Source: Pseudomonadota bacterium
GTDB taxonomy: Bacteria > Bdellovibrionota_B > Oligoflexia > Oligoflexales > CAIYRB01
NCBI GenBank assembly: GCA_026390435.1
Contig: JAPLFY010000101.1
Location: 1-33,467, forward strand
Length of the DNA stretch: 33,467 bases
Reading direction: 5' to 3'
The translations under genes were made by a program, and so were the position numbers. This document shows positions 17,122 to 24,570 of this stretch, in pieces. Below the pieces are notes generated by a model. The model saw only the letters and a list, made by a program, of their open reading frames with translations. It ran no database searches and had not been told where the DNA came from. Within the stretch, counting starts at the first letter, position 1. Each line of letters begins with the position of its first letter.

Positions 17122-17910
17122 ATGATCGACGTTCAGTCTAGCGGGATTACGTCTCGTTTCGGTATCGATTCCGTGGGGATAACGGGACTTAAATATCCTC
17201 TTTTGGTGCGTGATAGTGTCTCCGGCGAGCAACAGGCTACCATTGCTCACTGGAACTTGGGTGTGGACCTCTCGGGGTCGCGGCGCGGGACGCATATGTC
17301 GCGTTTTATCACTGCGTTAGACAATATTAGTGGAGTGCCATTAGATCTCGATGGCCACTATCAATTTGCGACATCCATCGCGACTTTGCTAGATGCGACG
17401 AGCGCTAATATACAGGCGGAATTTTTGTGGTTCCGCCGCATAGCAGCCCCGATCAGCGGACATAGCGCTCAGTTGGAGAGCACGGTAGTATTCTCGGCGG
17501 TAACGGGCCCCAAGGCGAAGAAGACTTTGACTGTGCGGGTTGCCGCCAAATCTCTTTGCCCGTGTTCAAAAGCCGTGTCCGACCGTGGTGCACACAACCA
17601 AAGGTCAGATCTGACCCTGCGGGTCCATCTTGATCCGGGCCAAAGCACACCAGCGATCAATCATCTGCTCGAGATACTTGAGGGGAGCGCTAGCTCGCCT
17701 GTCTATCCTGTACTCAAGCGTGAAGACGAAAAATACGTGACCGAGTATGCCTACGATCACCCCGTCTTTGTTGAAGACATTGTCCGGTTAGCGGCCGAAA
17801 AGGTGTCGGTTCTGGCTCAGAGCAATCAGATCAGTGGCTTTGAGGTCGAGGCGATTAATCGCGAGTCGATCCATGCCCATGATTGCTTCGCTAAAATTGT
17901 CTTCCCTTAG
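17122..17910 (+). CDS. folE2: GTP cyclohydrolase FolE2 (type IB)
   Basis: A 262-aa enzyme converting GTP to 7,8-dihydroneopterin triphosphate, the first step to folate (and to queuosine precursors). Family blocks are clear: DLSGSRRGTHMSRF (49-62), SLCPCSK with the catalytic/metal Cys 146, GAHNQRS with H158, and ESIHAHD (248-254). The start follows GGGGGAG by 2-3 nt; the reading frame is open back to 16762, but those extra residues are not FolE2-like. In many bacteria FolE2 replaces zinc-dependent FolE under zinc limitation. Here it is a lone gene with its own promoter; folK lies about 10 kb away in the window. Confidence 0.95.
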   Translation: MIDVQSSGITSRFGIDSVGITGLKYPLLVRDSVSGEQQATIAHWNLGVDLSGSRRGTHMSRFITALDNISGVPLDLDGHYQFATSIATLLDATSANIQAEFLWFRRIAAPISGHSAQLESTVVFSAVTGPKAKKTLTVRVAAKSLCPCSKAVSDRGAHNQRSDLTLRVHLDPGQSTPAINHLLEILEGSASSPVYPVLKREDEKYVTEYAYDHPVFVEDIVRLAAEKVSVLAQSNQISGFEVEAINRESIHAHDCFAKIVFP

Positions 17911-17920
17911 GGATTTTCAC

Positions 17921-17961
17921 AAAAAAAAGCCGGCTGCCACGAGCTCTCTGGCAGCCGGCTT
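17921..17961. terminator. Strong bidirectional terminator between folE2 and the histone-like gene
   Basis: GCCGGCTGCCA (17929-17939) pairs perfectly with 17949-17959 around a 9-nt loop. An eight-base A run on the left (17921-17928) gives a U8 tail for the minus-strand gene. TTAATT on the right serves folE2. Confidence 0.9.
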
Positions 17962-18004
17962 AATTCGTTGGTAATGAAACCAAGAATCAGCAAATCAGCG
18001 GAAG

Positions 18005-18226
18005 TTATTTCTTCTTTTTTGCTTTCGCTTTTGCTTTCACTTTTACTTTAGCGGCCGTTTTTTTCTTACGACGAGCTTTTTTCTTGACGACGGCGCCAGC
18101 GGTGCCAGCAGCAGCTGCTACTTTTTTCTTCTTCTTGCGCGCGCCGACTTTTTTCTTAGCAGTGCCAACTTTTTTGGCTTTTGCTGCCGTCTTCTTCTTA
18201 CCAGCTTTCTTTTTTTTCTTAACCAA
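18005..18226 (-). CDS. Small histone H1-like Lys/Ala-rich DNA-binding protein
   Basis: A 73-aa protein made almost wholly of Lys, Ala, Val and Arg (KKKKKAGKKKTAAKAKK at the start, KAKAKAKKKK at the end), with no acidic residues. This composition matches bacterial H1-like proteins such as chlamydial Hc1/Hc2 and the AlgP tail, which compact DNA non-specifically. The start is TTG (complement of 18224-18226), supported by AGAGGAG 7 nt upstream; there is no in-frame ATG. A U8 terminator follows. A repetitive non-coding stretch could mimic this, but the ribosome-binding site and terminator argue for a real gene. Confidence 0.8.
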   Translation of the reverse strand: MVKKKKKAGKKKTAAKAKKVGTAKKKVGARKKKKKVAAAAGTAGAVVKKKARRKKKTAAKVKVKAKAKAKKKK

Positions 18227-18539
18227 GGCGAATCTCCTCTGACTAACGTTAAAGCTTACCCGAACATTCGGGGAACCCTATCCACACTCTCCGCAACACT
18301 TCTGTCGCATGTATGTTCTCAGTATATCATGACACGCGACAGTGTAGAAAATTTTTTACCGAATGTAGCTTGCGTTTTCAAACTATTTCGCACATCCGGC
18401 TCTTCTTCTTTTGTCCGACCGCGATTTTTTGTCCACCAAGCGGTAAGAATTTCTTCGTCATATTTCCGTTACACCTCGCTGATACCAACGCCTTCAACCC
18501 TCTTATCGGTAGTTTTTGAAAAAACATAACACCCGATGA
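18227..18539. other. 313-bp intergenic region with inverted repeats
   Basis: No gene is seen. It holds a near-perfect palindrome CCCGAA-CA-TTCGGG (18259-18272) in front of the histone-like gene, perhaps an operator. It also has 7-bp arms CTGTCGC (18302-18308) and GCGACAG (18336-18342). At the right end an AT-rich hairpin GTTTTT-GA-AAAAAC (18512-18525) lies within ATCGG/CCGAT arms (18505-18537), a possible terminator for the outer-membrane gene. I see no convincing promoter. Confidence 0.45.
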
Positions 18540-19670
18540 TTAAAATTTTCGTCCCAGTCCACCGTGGACCAAATAAAGACTGCTGGTAGCCTGACTGAAA
18601 TTTTGACACGTAGCGACCGCGCAGCTCTGATCGCTTGTGAATTTAGCCCACTGCCAAGACGCACCAAAGTCACTAAACCAGCCATTGTCCCACGACCAGC
18701 GCCAAGCGCTGTCAGCCATGGCGCCCAAGGCTTTCGGGTTGCCGTTAAAGGCCGGCGGTTGATAGCTTGCGGTGCTGACGAACGCATGTTTTGGGTTCAC
18801 TGCGAGTGCAACGTTGACGGCAATGACTAGTCCTGTTGAAGCTTGCTCACGGAGCGTGGCACTTCCCGAGAACTGATCAGTTGTACCCAAAACTGGCATC
18901 TGGGAGTGTGCCAGTCCAAGTCCAAGTCCGATGCCGCTCCCCGAACTATCCCGTGATTCGGGATTTAAATCGTAAAAGACGATGGTTCTTGCTGTAGCTC
19001 TCAGGAACTTAGGTCCGGTCTGAGCGTTACTTGAATCTACCGTTTGAAAATTGTGCGCCTCGATGGCGGCAAATAAATACCAAGTTGCACCTGCTGGCTG
19101 CCATTCCCCCCTTAACTCGGTACTGCCAATATTGGCTGAACCTTGGAATGAATCGATACCGCCTTGCGCGGTGATGGTTTCGCTGCCTAGCCCCAAATTC
19201 AGCCGTAGGTATGCTCGTGTTGGCCGCTTGTACAGGCCGAGTTGACCATTGCTACCATTGCCGCCGTCACCGTCACCGCCTGCATCATCGTCCGTTAATG
19301 GATCCCAATCGGCAGTGCTAGGCTGGACTTGCTGAGGCATCCCACTCAAGTTCGTGGTTGATTTTTGGGCCGGTGGTTTGGTCCGGCTAATGCGCACAGG
19401 CCCCAAGGATTGACCACTGGCGTCAAAAGCTGTGATCGTAATGTTCGCTACGGGCCTAAGTATCAGCCAAGAAGTGGTCGTACGAAAAGTGGTCGTTACG
19501 CGGTGAAAGCGGTAGCTTCCTTGGTAGTAAGCTGCTTTCGGCACGGTTTGCCACTGATAGCGCGTCTGGCTGTAGCTGCTAGTGGTGCAAAGGCTAAAAA
19601 AACAAGCACCCACTGTCACTAAAAGGCGCTGGGTGCACCGAGTCGTGTGTCGAGCGGATTTGGCAATCAT
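18540..19670 (-). CDS. Probable outer-membrane beta-barrel protein, unknown family
   Basis: A 376-aa protein from the ATG at 19668-19670. A signal peptide (basic residues, then LLVTVGACFFSLC) ends near SYSQ. After a Pro- and Asp/Gly-rich linker (DDDAGGDGDGGNGSNGQ), the C-terminal two-thirds show alternating polar/hydrophobic strands with aromatic girdles (AYLRLNLGLGSETI, TWYLFAAIEAHNF). The chain ends in Phe (HGGLGRKF), the usual C-terminal signal of outer-membrane barrels. The VGAC in the signal region could alternatively be a weak lipobox. An upstream TTG (19719-19721) in frame is possible but would precede the signal peptide. No family recognised. Confidence 0.7.
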   Translation of the reverse strand: MIAKSARHTTRCTQRLLVTVGACFFSLCTTSSYSQTRYQWQTVPKAAYYQGSYRFHRVTTTFRTTTSWLILRPVANITITAFDASGQSLGPVRISRTKPPAQKSTTNLSGMPQQVQPSTADWDPLTDDDAGGDGDGGNGSNGQLGLYKRPTRAYLRLNLGLGSETITAQGGIDSFQGSANIGSTELRGEWQPAGATWYLFAAIEAHNFQTVDSSNAQTGPKFLRATARTIVFYDLNPESRDSSGSGIGLGLGLAHSQMPVLGTTDQFSGSATLREQASTGLVIAVNVALAVNPKHAFVSTASYQPPAFNGNPKALGAMADSAWRWSWDNGWFSDFGASWQWAKFTSDQSCAVATCQNFSQATSSLYLVHGGLGRKF

Positions 19671-19762
19671 ATAAGTTATCCAACAAAGTAAAGAGCTGCA
19701 AAAATTCAGGCTCCTTATCAATCATGTTGGAAACATGCCGCTCTTGCAAGTCTGCTCAGGCT

Positions 19763-20104
19763 TTACTTCAGGCAACCAAATTGTGTGAATAATTGTTCTA
19801 GGTCGAGGCTAGAATCAGTCGCTACTAATCCGTACCGCATGGAGTCTTGCTTGCCGAAGTCCGGAGCACTCCACGCTACACGCAGGTCTATCTCGCTGTC
19901 GGTCACGACCAGCTTTAATTCGGTGCCGATCGGCAGCGTTTTTTTCTCGCCGGTGATGACGATCCCGATGCCATGCGCGGAAATGTCCACGGGGCGGCAC
20001 GAAACTGAGCCCCTGCCATCCGCGCGAACTAAGCTTCCTGGTAAAATTCCGGTGAGATTTTTCCGCTCTGCCAAGCGTCGTTCTTTAAAAAGTGCCAATC
20101 CCAT
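19763..20104 (-). CDS. PilZ-domain protein (probable c-di-GMP receptor)
   Basis: A 113-aa single-domain protein. ERRLAERKN near the N-terminus fits the RxxxR half of the PilZ motif. VDISAHGIGI matches the (D/N)xSxxG half. Both halves bind cyclic di-GMP. The rest forms the expected beta-barrel strands (TELKLVVTDSEIDLRVAW). The start is preceded by GAGGGGG at a good distance. It lies downstream of the glycosyltransferase gene on the same strand, 114 nt away, so it could be co-expressed, but a TATAAA (complement of 20144-20149) suggests its own promoter. The target it controls is unknown. Confidence 0.85.
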   Translation of the reverse strand: MGLALFKERRLAERKNLTGILPGSLVRADGRGSVSCRPVDISAHGIGIVITGEKKTLPIGTELKLVVTDSEIDLRVAWSAPDFGKQDSMRYGLVATDSSLDLEQLFTQFGCLK

Positions 20105-20218
20105 GACATCCCCCTCAAAAAAGGATCCGACCTAGACTCTCGCTTTATAGAGACACCGTCGGCAATTGCTGGGATTTCCTGAGCGACACTTCTAAGTTTT
20201 AATGAATTCAGGTATTTA

Positions 20219-21373
20219 TCACCTGCTTTTAAAATCACTTTCGGCAGCTACATGGCGCCATAGGTCGCCCCAGAGGGAGGCTACGACAGTATTTGTATAG
20301 TGCTTCTGGGCGCGTCTGCTACCACGCTCCCGGAGTGTGAGCTGCAAATTTTCATCTTGGGCAAGATTGACTAGATGGCGCGCGAGGCTGTCGCTGTCGC
20401 CCTCTGGAAAGATTAGGCCAGCATCGGCGATCACACGGGGAATCTCCCCCGATGAGGAGCCTACGACGATGGCAGATGCCGCCATCGCTTCGACCAAAAT
20501 ACGGCCAAATTGCTCTTTCCAGTTGCTGCGAGTGCGTGAGGGTAAACAAAGTACATCTAGTGCTTTGAGGTAGGTAGCAACTGCTGTTGATGGCACTTGC
20601 ATGTGCCAACTGATGCGGTTTTCGATGCCAAGAGCTCGTGATTGTGCTTGTAACTTTGGTAAATGGGGACCGCTTCCCAAGATTACCAGGCGCAGCCTTG
20701 GTACCTGTTTTAACGCTTGGGCTGCTGCTGACAGTAGAGTGTCCAGGCCCTTTTCTTCCACAAGTCTACCGGCGAAGCCGATGTGGAAGGCATCTGGTTC
20801 CAGGCCGAGGTCTCTTTTGCGGATGCGCCGACCCGATGTGTCTGCCGGCTGTGCCGCAAACCAGTCAAAATTCACCCCCATTTGCGGTATCTCGGCTATG
20901 TGACCCCGGTAGCCTTTCACGCGCAAGACCTGTGTCGCCTCGTCATTGCCAGTCACGGCAGCAGCGCTTCGGTTCAGCACGGCTTGTTCGGTCCAGGAAA
21001 AGGGCGGTGGATATTTTTTGTAAATATTTTGCCAGGTATAGAACAGAAATTTGGCACCGCTGGACTCAGCCGCCTGCAAACACTGACGTGTCACTAGCGA
21101 GTAGTGCTCCTCCTCACAGTTAATGATATCCGGCTTAAACTCGCGCACTGCGGCGGTAAGCCCACGGTAAAAGTGCAGATGATTTTTGCCATTGGCCACG
21201 ATCGGGAGCCGCTTCAGCCAGTACTGATCACCTTCAGCATCGGGCTCAAATACTTGCGATCCCCATGCCGGTGGACAAATCAGGCCAACGGTAAAGCCTT
21301 GCTCGGCCAAGATGGTCAACTTTTGCCTATAAGCAGCAGCCACGTAAGGTTTGGAAATTGTCAGAACCCGCAC
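20219..21373 (-). CDS. Glycosyltransferase family 4 (GT-B fold)
   Basis: A 384-aa transferase beginning (M)RVLTISKPYVAAAYRQKL. The C-terminal nucleotide-sugar domain shows GFAGRLVEEKGLDTLL, LVILGSGPHLPKL, VLCLPSRTRSNWKEQFG and the E-x7-E pair in KEQFGRILVEAMAAS, all typical of GT4. It would transfer a sugar to a surface polysaccharide or lipid. I choose the GTG at 21371-21373, since GGAG lies 5 nt upstream and it gives the normal N-terminus. The ATG at 21395 would add eight atypical residues. It stands alone and diverges from the ImmA/IrrE-like gene. Substrate cannot be predicted. Confidence 0.88.
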   Translation of the reverse strand: MRVLTISKPYVAAAYRQKLTILAEQGFTVGLICPPAWGSQVFEPDAEGDQYWLKRLPIVANGKNHLHFYRGLTAAVREFKPDIINCEEEHYSLVTRQCLQAAESSGAKFLFYTWQNIYKKYPPPFSWTEQAVLNRSAAAVTGNDEATQVLRVKGYRGHIAEIPQMGVNFDWFAAQPADTSGRRIRKRDLGLEPDAFHIGFAGRLVEEKGLDTLLSAAAQALKQVPRLRLVILGSGPHLPKLQAQSRALGIENRISWHMQVPSTAVATYLKALDVLCLPSRTRSNWKEQFGRILVEAMAASAIVVGSSSGEIPRVIADAGLIFPEGDSDSLARHLVNLAQDENLQLTLRERGSRRAQKHYTNTVVASLWGDLWRHVAAESDFKSR

Positions 21374-21492
21374 TGTAGCTCCACAAAAAGCAAGCATATT
21401 TTTAGGCGTTGCTGGAGGTTAGCGGCTCTACCAGCTGCCGAAGAAAAAGTATCGTACAATAGAGTCACTTAGGTAATCCACCTAGACATCGG

Positions 21493-21522
21493 AGCTAACC
21501 ATCACGGTAGCTAACCATCACG
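21493..21522. repeat. Two 14-bp direct repeats, period 16, upstream of the ImmA/IrrE-like gene
   Basis: AGCTAACCATCACG occurs at 21493-21506 and again at 21509-21522, in the 5' region of the operon. A TACAAT at 21455-21460 could be its -10. The repeats would lie in the mRNA leader or act as tandem regulator sites one and a half helix turns apart. Confidence 0.6.
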
Positions 21523-21549
21523 CGGACTCCCGCCGCTGGAGGTCGACCA

Positions 21550-22494
21550 ATGATAGCCATATTCCCAGAAATAGTTGCCACGTCGTCTGCCGGCGATGTC
21601 GAACGGCTGGCGATTTTAGTGCGTCGCTACTTTGGTGGTGCCCAGACTTTTGCACCGAAGCCTGATCTTGCAGGGTTGGTGGAAACCGCTGGGCTATCTC
21701 TTAGATTTCTCGGCCTGGGCTCCGAGGGTGCCTTGCTTGCAAAGGACGAGCGCGGTGCGTTTAGTATCGTCATGGTCGTCAATCAGCGTCTTGATATTCA
21801 GGCTACTCAGTTCATGATCGCGCATTTGCTCGGACATTATTTGTTAGACATACAGCCGATTATTGCGCGTGGAGAGTGGCAGGTCAGTGGCTATCAGGAG
21901 GAGATTTGTGCTCTGACGCGCTACTGCAAACAAAGCAACGGTAAAGCCGCCACGCGCAAGGAAGAGGCGCGCGAGATGCGTGCAGATGCATTTGCCGCGG
22001 CATTGCTGCTGCCGCGCGCCATGGTGATGCGTGCGATGGAAAAATTGCAGGATCCAGCCAAGATCGCCACCTTCTTTGGTGTGTCGCGAGCTTGTCTCCA
22101 GCGTCGGCTGAGTGATCTCGGGTTAGTTATCAACGATCCCGTTAACTTTCTTGATGCCGAGATCCGGGCTGGGGTAGGCGAAGTAAATTCTGCGTCGGCC
22201 GAAGCTGATGCGGGCGAGTCTCAATTAGTTTCTCCTGAGGGTTCGATGCCGCGAGCTTATGCCGCATCGACCTATGGTACGACTGAAAAAATGACTCGCA
22301 ATCAGCCCACCGTTGCTGCTCCACTAACGGCTCCAAATGCCCATTCTAACTCAGGTATCACCCCTAAATTAGAAGTCAACAGCGCTCCAGCTCCCGGTGC
22401 GGCGTCTTCGTCTTCGTCGTCGTCTCTACGAGGAATGGACCGACTGCGTGAGATCGCTCGCAAACTAGATAAGGGTGTACCGCCCCAGCGTTAG
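21550..22494 (+). CDS. ImmA/IrrE-like protein lacking the catalytic Glu
   Basis: A 314-aa protein. Residues 15-200 fit the ImmA/IrrE metallopeptidase family: the zinc helix lies at 88-100 and RADAFAAALLLPRAM at 144-158. The HExxH motif reads H92-L-L-G-H96. Both His are kept but the catalytic Glu is Leu, so ordinary peptidase activity is unlikely. The following FGVSRACLQRRLSDLGL (176-192) resembles the helix found after this domain. Residues 205-295 are a low-complexity Ala/Ser/Pro tail with a six-Ser run. The start has GGAGGT 7 nt upstream. It leads an operon with acetoacetyl-CoA synthetase (7-nt gap) and two exporter genes. It may act as a regulator by binding rather than cutting. Confidence 0.75.
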   Translation: MIAIFPEIVATSSAGDVERLAILVRRYFGGAQTFAPKPDLAGLVETAGLSLRFLGLGSEGALLAKDERGAFSIVMVVNQRLDIQATQFMIAHLLGHYLLDIQPIIARGEWQVSGYQEEICALTRYCKQSNGKAATRKEEAREMRADAFAAALLLPRAMVMRAMEKLQDPAKIATFFGVSRACLQRRLSDLGLVINDPVNFLDAEIRAGVGEVNSASAEADAGESQLVSPEGSMPRAYAASTYGTTEKMTRNQPTVAAPLTAPNAHSNSGITPKLEVNSAPAPGAASSSSSSSLRGMDRLREIARKLDKGVPPQR

Positions 22495-22501
22495 TAAAAT
22501 A

Positions 22502-24532
22502 ATGGTTTCGGTGTTCGAAAATTTCGGCTTAGATGCGGGCTGCATGACAGCCTACGGCGACATACTTTGGCACCCAACTGCGCAGCGACTTCAAGACAGC
22601 CACATGGGGCGGTTTTCGGTTGCTATTGAGAAGCGCTATGGCCACGCTTTAGCCGATTTTCCGGCACTGCACGAGTGGTCGGTGCGCCATATTCCGGAAT
22701 TTTGGCAGGCTGTAGTTGAGTACACCGGCATTGAATTCATGACCCCGCCGGTCTCGGTTTATCAGCCGCCGGTACACGGTGGGATGTTGGGTGCAGAGTG
22801 GTTTTCTGGCGCCACTCTTAATTATGCAGCAGCTCAGCTTGCGGGTCCCGAGCGACGTGAAGCTATCATCGCCGTGGCTGAAGGGGCGCCCATTCGTCGG
22901 CTGACCATGGCTGCGCTGCGCACCGAGGTCGCTCGCTGTGCGGCGGCGCTGCGGCAACTTGGGGTCGGGCCTGGCGACCGAGTCGCTGGCGTGGTGGCGA
23001 ATATTCCCGAAGCTATCATTGCTATGTTGGCGACCACGTCGCTTGGGGGTGTTTGGTCCTCGTGTTCGCCAGATTTCGGTGCTGCTGCAGTGACTGATCG
23101 CTTGCGTCAGATTGAACCAAAAGTAGTTTTTTTCACCGAAGCATATGTATATGGCGGCCGACTTTGTGACTGCGCCGAGCAAATCAAAGCTACGATGGCA
23201 GAATTGCCAACCGTGCAACGCGCAGTCCTGATCGATCACTTGGCTCGCGGAGTTGATGGATCCGGCACGATAGGTCTTGGGGTAACTTGGAAAAAGTTTG
23301 TATCCTCGGCACCCCACGAGCCACTGCAATTTACTCCGAGAAAGTTCTCTGATCCTTTAGTTATTCTTTTCTCATCAGGCACCACCGGTGTGCCCAAAGC
23401 CATTGTTCACAGTGTCGGCGGGACTCTGATTCAGCATAAAAAAGAACTTATGCTGCACTCAGACGTCGGACCAGGTTCGCGTCTGCTGTTCTACACGACC
23501 TGCGGCTGGATGATGTGGAACTGGATGGCCTCGGCACTGTCCACGGGGGCCTCATTAGTTCTTTTTGAGGGATCTGTGGGCGCGCCAGACCTGGGAGTAC
23601 TCTGGCGGACAGCACGTGAGCTTGGCGTCACGGCTTTGGGCACCAGCCCTAAGTTTATTGCGACATGTATGGCGCAACATCTCGACGTCAAATCCCTGCT
23701 GCAGGGCTATGCACCGAAAACGCTGCTAGCTACAGGGGCCCCACTTCTGCCCGAGCATTTTGCCTGGCTCTACCAACAGGTCGCACCAGCAGATGGTGAT
23801 ATGCATGTGGCTTCCATCAGCGGTGGCACGGACATTATTTCCTGCTTCATGCTGGGGACGCCGACGTTGCCTGTGCGCGCTGGTGAGATCCAATATGCCG
23901 GCCTTGGCATGGACGTAGACGCCTGGGATGATCATGGGCAGTCGCAGCGTGGTCATAAGGCTGAGTTGGTCTGCAAGCAACCATTTCCAGCCATGCCTAT
24001 AGGTTTTTGGCATGATCCTGAGGGCAAGCGTTATCACGCGGCTTATTTCGAACATTTTCAGAATCCGCAGGTATGGCGACACGGCGACTTTATTGAAATC
24101 ACCCCGCACGGTGGTGTGATTGTCTACGGTCGGTCCGATGCCACGCTAAATCCAGGTGGTGTGAGAATTGGGACTGCTGAACTATATCGGCAAGTCGAGA
24201 CTGTTACTGGCGTGATCGATGCTATTGCTGTCGCCCACCGCAGCGACGGCGACGAGTCTATTGTGCTTTTTGTAAAATTGGCGGAAGGCCTACAACTCAC
24301 GGAAGCACTTGCTCGTGAGATCAAGACAACCTTACGCCAACGCTTAACTCCCCGTCACGTGCCGCGTCAGGTTATTCAGGTGCGTGACATTCCATATACG
24401 CGTAGCGGCAAGAAAGTGGAGCTGGCGGTGACGCAGGCTATCCACGGTGAGCCGGTCGCTAATATGTCGGTCTTGGCAAATCCAGAGTCTATGGCTGAGT
24501 TCTTTGCTTTAGCGAAGGCGTGGCCGGAGTAG
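22502..24532 (+). CDS. Acetoacetyl-CoA synthetase
   Basis: A 676-aa adenylate-forming enzyme converting acetoacetate, CoA and ATP to acetoacetyl-CoA. The N-terminus (ILWHPTAQRLQDSHMGRF, LHEWSVRHIPEFW) is characteristic of this branch rather than of acetyl-CoA synthetase. Motifs: ATP loop FSSGTTGVPKAIVHS, CGWMMWNWMASAL, YGRSDATLNPGGVRIG, and the lysine region IPYTRSGKKVELAV. Length is normal. The start is uncertain: ATG 22502 is used, but ATG 22544 (MTAYGD) and an overlapping GTG at 22475 are possible. It is co-directional and almost contiguous with the ImmA/IrrE-like gene and the exporters, suggesting ketone-body or polyhydroxybutyrate carbon use in the same operon. Confidence 0.93.
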   Translation: MVSVFENFGLDAGCMTAYGDILWHPTAQRLQDSHMGRFSVAIEKRYGHALADFPALHEWSVRHIPEFWQAVVEYTGIEFMTPPVSVYQPPVHGGMLGAEWFSGATLNYAAAQLAGPERREAIIAVAEGAPIRRLTMAALRTEVARCAAALRQLGVGPGDRVAGVVANIPEAIIAMLATTSLGGVWSSCSPDFGAAAVTDRLRQIEPKVVFFTEAYVYGGRLCDCAEQIKATMAELPTVQRAVLIDHLARGVDGSGTIGLGVTWKKFVSSAPHEPLQFTPRKFSDPLVILFSSGTTGVPKAIVHSVGGTLIQHKKELMLHSDVGPGSRLLFYTTCGWMMWNWMASALSTGASLVLFEGSVGAPDLGVLWRTARELGVTALGTSPKFIATCMAQHLDVKSLLQGYAPKTLLATGAPLLPEHFAWLYQQVAPADGDMHVASISGGTDIISCFMLGTPTLPVRAGEIQYAGLGMDVDAWDDHGQSQRGHKAELVCKQPFPAMPIGFWHDPEGKRYHAAYFEHFQNPQVWRHGDFIEITPHGGVIVYGRSDATLNPGGVRIGTAELYRQVETVTGVIDAIAVAHRSDGDESIVLFVKLAEGLQLTEALAREIKTTLRQRLTPRHVPRQVIQVRDIPYTRSGKKVELAVTQAIHGEPVANMSVLANPESMAEFFALAKAWPE

Positions 24533-24570
24533 AGTGGAAACTTGCGACCACAAAAGGGGCGATTAGCGCA

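Noticed and set aside
22649-23329. A 226-codon minus-strand frame
   Set aside because: It is antisense to conserved acetoacetyl-CoA synthetase sequence, and its translation has no family features.
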